Shown here piece after piece: positions 1 through 5,129 of a stretch of 5,129 bases of DNA (the first letter of the stretch is position 1; the number at the start of each line of letters is the position of its first letter). The notes beneath the pieces were generated by a model, which did not search any database, had not been told where the DNA came from, and worked only from the letters and a program-made list of their open reading frames with translations. The DNA is taken from the NCBI GenBank assembly GCA_035353335.1, contig DAOPZJ010000095.1, forward strand, positions 1 to 5,129. The letters run 5' to 3'. Origin of the DNA: Oscillospiraceae bacterium. Its GTDB lineage: Bacteria; Bacillota; Clostridia; Oscillospirales; JAKOTC01. Made by a program: the position numbers and the translations under genes.

Positions 1-1
1 A

Positions 2-48
2 TCTTGACCTCGTTTACAGCTTACTACTCCTCGCTGTTCTAGTCAAGA
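2..48. repeat. Nested imperfect inverted repeat near the left edge
   Basis: The outer arms TCTTGAC (2-8) and GTCAAGA (42-48) are perfect complements. Inner arms ACAGC (16-20) and GCTGT (33-37) nest within them around a 12-nt loop, with unpaired bases in between. No T-run follows the 3' arm, so it does not look like an intrinsic terminator. It lies about 90 bp upstream of the -35 box, so it could be a regulatory or RNA structure, the end of an upstream element, or chance. Confidence 0.3.
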
Positions 49-137
49 CCCATTTCTAAATATTCAGGAATTATTAAAGTCCGGCGATCGGATTTAATGG
101 CCTACGGATTTATCGTAAACACTATTTATCAGGTTAT

Positions 138-165
138 TTGACAAAGAGAAATTTAGTTCTATAAT
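138..165 (+). promoter_or_regulatory. Consensus sigma-70/sigma-A promoter for the glycosidase-like gene
   Basis: A perfect -35 hexamer TTGACA (138-143) and a perfect -10 hexamer TATAAT (160-165) are separated by 16 bp. There is no extended -10 TG. Transcription should begin around 171-173. That makes the ATG at 174 essentially leaderless and gives the ATG at 234 a leader of about 60 nt. Two perfect hexamers suggest high basal strength, so a regulated gene here would most likely be held by a repressor. I saw no catabolite-response-element match or clean operator palindrome around it. Confidence 0.85.
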
Positions 166-222
166 TAGTAAGCATGTGCGATGACAGCAAAAACAACTAT
201 CATCTGCACAAAAAATATCTGC

Positions 223-226
223 GGAG
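223..226 (+). promoter_or_regulatory. Shine-Dalgarno site that decides the start of the glycosidase-like gene
   Basis: GGAG lies 7 nt upstream of the in-frame ATG at 234. The upstream in-frame ATG at 174 is preceded only by AT-rich promoter sequence with no purine-rich site. This, together with the promoter position, favours initiation at 234. Confidence 0.7.
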
Positions 227-233
227 TGCCTTT

Positions 234-3200
234 ATGGAAAATAAAGCATGTAGAACAGAAGAATCCAATCATAATATTTTTTTGATATCTCCTTTTTTCA
301 GTTTTTGTCTAAATATTTCCGACGAATATTTGCCTCAATTGAACGCTTTTTCTGTTGAAAATCGGATCTGCGGAAGAACGCTCGATTTTGGCAATGGTAT
401 CGAATTCGCAATTGATATTGACAGTGCGAATCGCAGAATTTATATTGACGGTTGGAAAGTTAAAGACGCTTCTATACAAATCATTGATCCGAATCAAGAC
501 GACGGATATATTCGTCAATATTATCGCCCGAATTATAACGATGCCGAATGGGACGGGTATCATACCCCCGTCATGTTCGAGGATTTCAAGTTCCCTAAGG
601 ACCGCTATAAATGGGCCAGAACTCATGTGTTTCTGCCCGAAGATATTAAAGGTCAAAAAGTCACCTTATTTCTTGGGGGATTCGGGCTTTTGGACTTCGG
701 TTGGATGCGTGTCTTTTTAAACGGTGAGGCAATCGGAACGCGTAAAGTTGAAAAACGGTGGCATGAACCAGGATGTTTTGTTTTCGATCCGTCCACACCC
801 GGTTACTCGCAACTGCGCTTCGGACAAGATAACATCATTGTGCTGCAGTTGACCGATTATCGATGCCGCACCCGTAAACTCGACGAATTTGACCCCTTGC
901 AAGCAAGAGAGCTTTCCACTATCGGCAGAAACTGGCCGGGGCAGTTCGAACAATATCTCACCGCAGGAGAACCACTGCTGATGCCGAAATGGATATATCG
1001 GCATAAAAACATAATTTCGGAGGGCAGTGAAGGGCGTGTTGAGTTTATCTTGACAGACGAAGCGGAAATTTTGCAAGCGAATATCCTTTACGCATGGAAC
1101 GATCAAAGTCCTACATTACATAAAACAATCACCATACAAAACCATGCTCAAAAAGACGTTCGAATCATAAATGTCCGTCTCGGGCAATATCAGACCAATG
1201 CCGAATCAACCGAGGGAGAGCAGGGGTTTCCGGTATATTCGGACGGCTGCTTTTTCATGACTGTCGCACATCCTTCGGGTTGGACGACAGGTCAGGACGG
1301 CATTATTACCCTCAAACAATATCCAGGAACGTTAATAAAACCCGGTGATACCTTTACATGCATGGAAACGGTATACGGTGTTTCCGACCTAGATCAAGCC
1401 CGCAGCGCGTTTATAAAACACATGGAGAGCCGGATGCGCCGCGTAATCAGAGGGCACAACAAACCTATTTCGATTTTAGAGTCCTTTGGGTCTTGGCCGA
1501 TTGAACCGCTGCAGTTGGATTACGGTCATTATCCGAATGAAAAAGCAATTTTAAATCATCTCGAACAATATCGGCAGAGCGGTTGTAAATTTGATTATTA
1601 TTGCATCGAGTTCTGGAACGACTATCACGGTGATCTGACAAGACCGGGATGTGAACGTTTTTCCAACGGATTTGATAAAATCAAAGAAAAGCTCGGTGAA
1701 CTCGACACCGCATTGGGGCTTTGGATCGATACCTCGGCGGGGCGGTGGAGCATCGGCGGAAATCCGGTGATCAAGAGCTGCCGAAGCTACAACGCTGCGG
1801 CCTATGAAAGAACCGGTCAGGAGCCGATTCTGGGTGAGTGTTACTGCCGTGCGCAGGAACCGTATAAGAGCATGTTTCAAAACGCGTTTTTGCAACATGT
1901 TCGGGAAAACAAAGTACGTCTGCTTAAATTCGATGATGCTATGGCTGTCTGCCACAACCCAAACCACAATCATCTGCCGGGCGTCTACTCCACCGAGGCG
2001 ATTCAGAACTCGGAAATTGAATTTTTGCAAGCGCTGGACAATGAATGTCCGGACTTGTTTATCATCCTCTATTGGGGTCATCGTTCGCCCTGGTGGCTGT
2101 TGTATGCCGACACCTTGTTTGAATCCGGCTTGTTTTTGGAGGCCTCGACACCTGCCGCTTTTCCGACTCTGTATGCCCGTGACGGTGTGATTTTAACGCT
2201 CGATCAGGCGACGGTATGGTGCGAAGATGTGCCGCAGTCGGGCAAGGACTCGTTGGGTATTTGGCTGACCGATTGGGCGTGGAACAGTTCTATCCATACA
2301 GAACGTTGGCAGGAGGCTCTGATCATGGATATATGCAGAGGGAACCTGCTGTTCCAATTATGGAGTGATGATCGGTTTTTGACCCCCGATGAGCAAAACC
2401 AGGTCTCTTTTTTGATGGAATTGTTTCAAAATAACAAGTCCTGTTTTGAAAATTCAAAGCGGATTCTCGGCAATCCGTGGAATTACGAGCCCTACGGTTA
2501 TTTTTGCTGCGACGGAAAACGTGCGTATCTTTCGATGTATAACTGCAGCTGGTCGGATATCACAGTGCGTCTCGAACCGGAAAAATGGGGTTTACCGATG
2601 GGAGTAATAAGAGATTATTATAAGTGGTATCCGCACCGCGCAAAACTTGAAATGAAAGATAAAACGACGCCCGAAATTGCCATGCGTCCGTTCGAAGTGA
2701 TATTTCTGGAAATCGCACCGCAAAACGAAACCGCCATATCCGATAGCATTCCGTCACTGCCAATGAAAAATCATTTTTTACGGTCGTCAGTAAAGCAAGA
2801 AATATCGATTCGACAAGAGGGGAAAACAGCGCTGCGGGTCGGCATGGAGGACTTTATCAGTCAATACGAAAATAGGCAAGTGAAAGGCCAATACAGCGAT
2901 GTGCCGAAACGTATTTTAGAGACTCCGGATATCAACACATATCAAAACTATGATAAAAAGGTCTTCACGATTGAGACATTAATTTTTAAAAACCACGGGG
3001 ACGGAATGATTTTTATCGCAGCACAAATGAAAAAAGACGGCCTCACATTTAAGCTCAACAATTTGGGCATGCATTTCGCTGCGGAAGCGGAGATGGACAG
3101 TAAAAAACAAGAATGCCATCCCGTAATCGGAAATCTGACCTATGCCGTGCCCTGGCAGGGCTGGCGGATTCCGATTTCCCGACTTCAATACAACAGTAAG

Positions 3201-3281
3201 TTAAAGCTGACAGTGACCGCTTTTGTTCCCAAGGAGACTAAGATTGATTTTATGGGTTATTTTATCCCGGCCGAACAGTGA
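234..3281 (+). CDS. Putative clan GH-D (GH36/alpha-galactosidase-like) multidomain glycoside hydrolase
   Basis: Likely hydrolyses a terminal alpha-linked sugar, probably in the cytoplasm because no signal peptide is visible. Residues are numbered from the ATG at 234 (1015 aa); starting at 174 would add 20 residues. Visible regions are: a beta-rich jelly-roll-like segment at about 125-212; a beta-supersandwich-like region at about 260-405; a (beta/alpha)8 barrel at about 410-745; a C-terminal beta domain at about 750-860; and a further beta-rich domain at about 880-1015. GH36/GH27-like marks are GLWID (W497, D499), LLKFDD (D567, D568), where D567 sits where the KWD/KYD nucleophile is expected, SPWWLLYAD (W620, W621), and IWLTDW (D680), which resembles the GH36 WTSD acid/base segment. 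The protein is longer than a typical GH36 of about 700-750 aa because of the extra end domains. The motifs are divergent, so activity and substrate are unproven; it could be another GH-D-like family or a non-galactosidase. It has its own promoter and converges on the URO-D-like pair with a 1-bp gap. Confidence 0.72.
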   Translation: MENKACRTEESNHNIFLISPFFSFCLNISDEYLPQLNAFSVENRICGRTLDFGNGIEFAIDIDSANRRIYIDGWKVKDASIQIIDPNQDDGYIRQYYRPNYNDAEWDGYHTPVMFEDFKFPKDRYKWARTHVFLPEDIKGQKVTLFLGGFGLLDFGWMRVFLNGEAIGTRKVEKRWHEPGCFVFDPSTPGYSQLRFGQDNIIVLQLTDYRCRTRKLDEFDPLQARELSTIGRNWPGQFEQYLTAGEPLLMPKWIYRHKNIISEGSEGRVEFILTDEAEILQANILYAWNDQSPTLHKTITIQNHAQKDVRIINVRLGQYQTNAESTEGEQGFPVYSDGCFFMTVAHPSGWTTGQDGIITLKQYPGTLIKPGDTFTCMETVYGVSDLDQARSAFIKHMESRMRRVIRGHNKPISILESFGSWPIEPLQLDYGHYPNEKAILNHLEQYRQSGCKFDYYCIEFWNDYHGDLTRPGCERFSNGFDKIKEKLGELDTALGLWIDTSAGRWSIGGNPVIKSCRSYNAAAYERTGQEPILGECYCRAQEPYKSMFQNAFLQHVRENKVRLLKFDDAMAVCHNPNHNHLPGVYSTEAIQNSEIEFLQALDNECPDLFIILYWGHRSPWWLLYADTLFESGLFLEASTPAAFPTLYARDGVILTLDQATVWCEDVPQSGKDSLGIWLTDWAWNSSIHTERWQEALIMDICRGNLLFQLWSDDRFLTPDEQNQVSFLMELFQNNKSCFENSKRILGNPWNYEPYGYFCCDGKRAYLSMYNCSWSDITVRLEPEKWGLPMGVIRDYYKWYPHRAKLEMKDKTTPEIAMRPFEVIFLEIAPQNETAISDSIPSLPMKNHFLRSSVKQEISIRQEGKTALRVGMEDFISQYENRQVKGQYSDVPKRILETPDINTYQNYDKKVFTIETLIFKNHGDGMIFIAAQMKKDGLTFKLNNLGMHFAAEAEMDSKKQECHPVIGNLTYAVPWQGWRIPISRLQYNSKLKLTVTAFVPKETKIDFMGYFIPAEQ

Positions 3282-3282
3282 T

Positions 3283-4365
3283 TTATAATTCTATACCGAT
3301 GCGCTTGAGCGTTTCCAACTCTGCGGGAAGAGTAGCCGGAACGGCATCAATACCGGTGGTGTACATCATATCGCCGGGTATCAGCTTCATCAATTTTTGA
3401 ATGTTTTCCGGTTCGTACAAAATAAAGGTTTTCTTTCCGGCTTGGGCGATACGTTGTTGAACCCCGGACCAGTCCTTTTCTTTGTTCGGACCGTCGCCCG
3501 CAACCCACTGTATGCCCATGAGTTCATCGATTTTCAACACTGATTCCAAGTGATTGAGTTCGCCGACGCCATCGAGGTGGTAATAAGGGTGGCTCAGTCT
3601 TGCAGCCGAGGTTTTTAATTCCGGACCGACAAACGTGTTAAACATCACATTGCTGATCATATAGCAAAAATCCGATTGCAAAATATAGGTCGGCTTTGTG
3701 TCATAAACACCGCACCAGGACGAAAAGCCCTTTGCTTCATTTTTGATTATATCGTTGATCTCGTCGAAATACCGGAACCAAAGAGTTTGAATTTCCTCAA
3801 CGCACCGCAGCACCTCATCGGGATAATCGTAGAGATCCAGCAGAAGTCCTTCCGGCGTGCGGAACGAAGACAGAATATCAAGGACGCCACCGAGGTCCGT
3901 CATGGCCATTACGACATTGCCGCGCCATTTTTCCATGCCTTCGATATAGATGTCCTTGACTCTACGCAGCCAGATATTGTCAGGGTCATATTCAAAATGC
4001 AGTTCTTTAATCGGCAGTTGTTTTACCGGAGTAAACCATGTCGTCTCCTTGCGCGCATGAAGCTCGCAGCCCAAAAACGCTGCCGCGACACCCGCTCCGA
4101 ATGCATGAGTCGCGATATAAGGATAAGCGTCACCCACAAATTCAATCAGAGACAGCTCATAATCCAATCGGTCGACCAACTGTTTCGGTGTCACATTGAG
4201 GTCGCCTGCAGACAAGAATTCCAGAAGCGGAAAGGGTGATTCTATCCGGTCGGAGGTCTCTTTATGCACTTTTATCGGAATAATCGGCCTTCCGAGTTTA
4301 TTTTTATGCCATAACTCATAATTTTTACGGAGCTTTTCCCAGTTGAAGTCGTTAAATCTCGCCAT
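3283..4365 (-). CDS. URO-D superfamily (methyltransferase-like) protein, downstream copy of a tandem pair
   Basis: A complete 360-residue protein, the usual size for the URO-D/corrinoid methyltransferase superfamily. Features in order are: a polar N-terminus leading to GRPIIPI (25-31); a segment at 156-185 (TDLGG, then EGLLLDLYDYPDEV) matching the family's core beta strand and following helix; QSDFCYMIS (230-238) followed by MFNTFVGPEL (241-250), which matches the family's DD...ISPE.F..F..P region; and HLDG (263-266) followed by a predicted strand IQW (285-287). The Arg-rich N-terminal motif of true haem-pathway uroporphyrinogen decarboxylase is absent, so haem synthesis is unlikely. MtaA/MtbA-type methyltransferases have His-x-Cys plus a distal Cys for zinc; here it is His-x-Asp and no equivalent Cys is seen near the C-terminus. 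No signal peptide or membrane segment is present. The start is supported by a strong ribosome binding site. It is co-directional with its paralogue 30 bp upstream and probably co-transcribed. The substrate is unknown. Confidence 0.8.
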   Translation of the reverse strand: MARFNDFNWEKLRKNYELWHKNKLGRPIIPIKVHKETSDRIESPFPLLEFLSAGDLNVTPKQLVDRLDYELSLIEFVGDAYPYIATHAFGAGVAAAFLGCELHARKETTWFTPVKQLPIKELHFEYDPDNIWLRRVKDIYIEGMEKWRGNVVMAMTDLGGVLDILSSFRTPEGLLLDLYDYPDEVLRCVEEIQTLWFRYFDEINDIIKNEAKGFSSWCGVYDTKPTYILQSDFCYMISNVMFNTFVGPELKTSAARLSHPYYHLDGVGELNHLESVLKIDELMGIQWVAGDGPNKEKDWSGVQQRIAQAGKKTFILYEPENIQKLMKLIPGDMMYTTGIDAVPATLPAELETLKRIGIEL

Positions 4366-4375
4366 TTTATCATTT

Positions 4376-4380
4376 CCTCC
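4376..4380 (-). promoter_or_regulatory. Strong Shine-Dalgarno site of the downstream URO-D-like gene
   Basis: On the minus strand GGAGG is followed by 10 nt and then the ATG at 4365. It occupies most of the 30-bp gap after the stop of the upstream paralogue. The gap shows no promoter hexamers and no hairpin, so the gene most likely depends on read-through from upstream, with independent translation initiation. Confidence 0.8.
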
Positions 4381-4395
4381 AAAAATCGGTTTAAA

Positions 4396-5129
4396 TTATA
4401 AATTCTCAATTCCAATGCGTTTTAACGCTTCGAGTTTGGCTGGCAGATCGGTTTGGTTCACCGTGTACCCGGTATTGAAAATCATATCGCCTGTCACTAA
4501 ATCGATAAGCTGTTTCAGCAGCTTCGGCTCGCACCAGATATACATCTTTTTTCCGGCTGATGTAATACGTTTATGGATTTCGGACCAGTCCTTATCCTTA
4601 TACGGTCCGTCTCCGGGTCCCCATTGTACACCTGCAAACGCATCGATTTTTAAAATCGAATCCAGATGTTTCAACTCCCCGATACCATCTAAATGATAAA
4701 ACGGCCGGTGCAGGCGTTCAGCCGATGATTTCAATTCCGGTCCGACGAATTCGTTAAACATTTCATTGCTGATCATATAGCAAAAATCTGATTGCAATAT
4801 GTAAGTAGGTTCGGGGTCATAGATATTGCACCAGGACGTATAACCCTGCGCTTCGCTCTTCATGATATCGATAATTTCGTTTAAATAACGAAACCACATA
4901 GTTTGAATTTCCCGGACACAGCGCAGCACTTCGTCGGGATTGTCATAAAGATCAAATAAAAGTCCCTCGGTTGTACGGAATGACGCCAGAATATCGAGCA
5001 CCCCGCCGAGGTCGGTCATTCCCATCACGACGTTGCCGTGCCATTTTTCCATGCCTTCGATATAGACGTCTTTAACCCGTCTCAGCCATATATTATCAGG
5101 ATCATATTCAAAATGCAGCTCTTGAATCG
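4396..5129 (-). CDS. URO-D superfamily (methyltransferase-like) protein, upstream copy, 5' end beyond window
   Basis: The reading frame stays open to the right edge, so the true start lies outside the window. The Met at 5052 is internal: the 25 codons before it (ending VYIEG) match residues 119-143 of the downstream copy almost exactly. About 244 residues are visible, and by that alignment about 118 N-terminal residues are missing. Hand alignment gives about 70 percent identity, with one single-residue gap near the C-terminus. Shared marks are TDLGGVLDIL, QSDFCYMIS, MF..FVGPELK, YHLDG (His codon at 4695-4693) and the C-terminal LKRIGIE. As in the other copy, His-x-Asp stands where zinc-dependent corrinoid methyltransferases have His-x-Cys. 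It is the promoter-proximal gene of the pair as far as the window shows; its promoter is not visible. Function unknown, but it is likely an enzyme on a related substrate to its paralogue. Confidence 0.8.
   Translation of the reverse strand, partial: IQELHFEYDPDNIWLRRVKDVYIEGMEKWHGNVVMGMTDLGGVLDILASFRTTEGLLFDLYDNPDEVLRCVREIQTMWFRYLNEIIDIMKSEAQGYTSWCNIYDPEPTYILQSDFCYMISNEMFNEFVGPELKSSAERLHRPFYHLDGIGELKHLDSILKIDAFAGVQWGPGDGPYKDKDWSEIHKRITSAGKKMYIWCEPKLLKQLIDLVTGDMIFNTGYTVNQTDLPAKLEALKRIGIENL

Noticed and set aside
79..91. TCCG/CGGA inverted repeat as an operator
   Set aside because: The arms are only four bases long and match no operator consensus I know; this is easily chance.
1551..2081. 176-codon open frame on the minus strand inside the glycosidase-like gene
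   Set aside because: It lies entirely antisense to the barrel-encoding region, shows no recognisable family motif, and overlaps a strongly supported gene.
3254..3268. GGGTTA/TATCCC hairpin near the end of the glycosidase-like gene as a terminator
   Set aside because: The six-base arms have a mismatch, the stem is weak, and no T-run follows on the plus strand.
3676..4239. 187-codon open frame on the plus strand inside the URO-D-like gene
   Set aside because: It is antisense to the conserved core of a well-supported protein; its composition looks like a shadow frame.
3283..4365. True uroporphyrinogen decarboxylase of haem synthesis (hemE)
   Set aside because: The Arg-rich N-terminal substrate-binding motif is absent, there are two divergent tandem copies, and no other haem gene is present.
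4343..4696. 117-codon plus-strand open frame spanning the gap between the paralogues
   Set aside because: It overlaps both URO-D-like genes in antisense and has no family resemblance.
4396..5052. Complete 218-residue gene starting at the Met at 5052
   Set aside because: The frame remains open upstream to the edge and the preceding 25 codons match the paralogue, so this Met is internal to a longer truncated gene.

Overview
The window holds two convergent transcription units. On the plus strand is one large carbohydrate-active enzyme gene with its own promoter. On the minus strand are two tandem paralogous genes for proteins that resemble the uroporphyrinogen decarboxylase (URO-D) superfamily; the first of them runs off the right edge. 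The whole looks like a fragment of an accessory sugar-utilisation locus. The strong GGAGG-type ribosome binding sites, a consensus sigma-70/sigma-A promoter, the moderate GC content and the lack of a signal peptide on the glycosidase-like protein all suit an anaerobic, clostridia-like member of the Bacillota. This lineage call is an inference from style, not from a marker gene.

Layout. Positions 1-137 carry no convincing gene; they hold an imperfect inverted repeat near the left edge and a short AT-rich direct repeat. A textbook promoter (TTGACA, 16 bp, TATAAT) lies at 138-165. A multidomain protein of about 1015 residues follows (234-3281). It looks like a distant member of glycoside hydrolase clan GH-D (GH36/GH27-like): N-terminal beta domains, a (beta/alpha)8 barrel with candidate catalytic Asp residues, and C-terminal beta domains. 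After a single spacer base, the minus-strand gene at 3283-4365 ends. It encodes a complete 360-residue URO-D-like protein. Its upstream neighbour (4396 to the right edge) is a paralogue with about 70 percent identity, separated from it by 30 bp.

How the genes may work together. The glycosidase-like protein probably acts in the cytoplasm on an imported, alpha-linked oligosaccharide or glycoside. The URO-D-like proteins lack the arginine-rich N-terminal signature of the haem enzyme. They also lack the Cys of the His-x-Cys zinc motif of corrinoid methyltransferases such as MtaA/MtbA, and carry His-x-Asp instead. Their substrate is unknown. Their pairing with a glycosidase suggests a role in modified-sugar or glycoside metabolism, but nothing in the window proves it.
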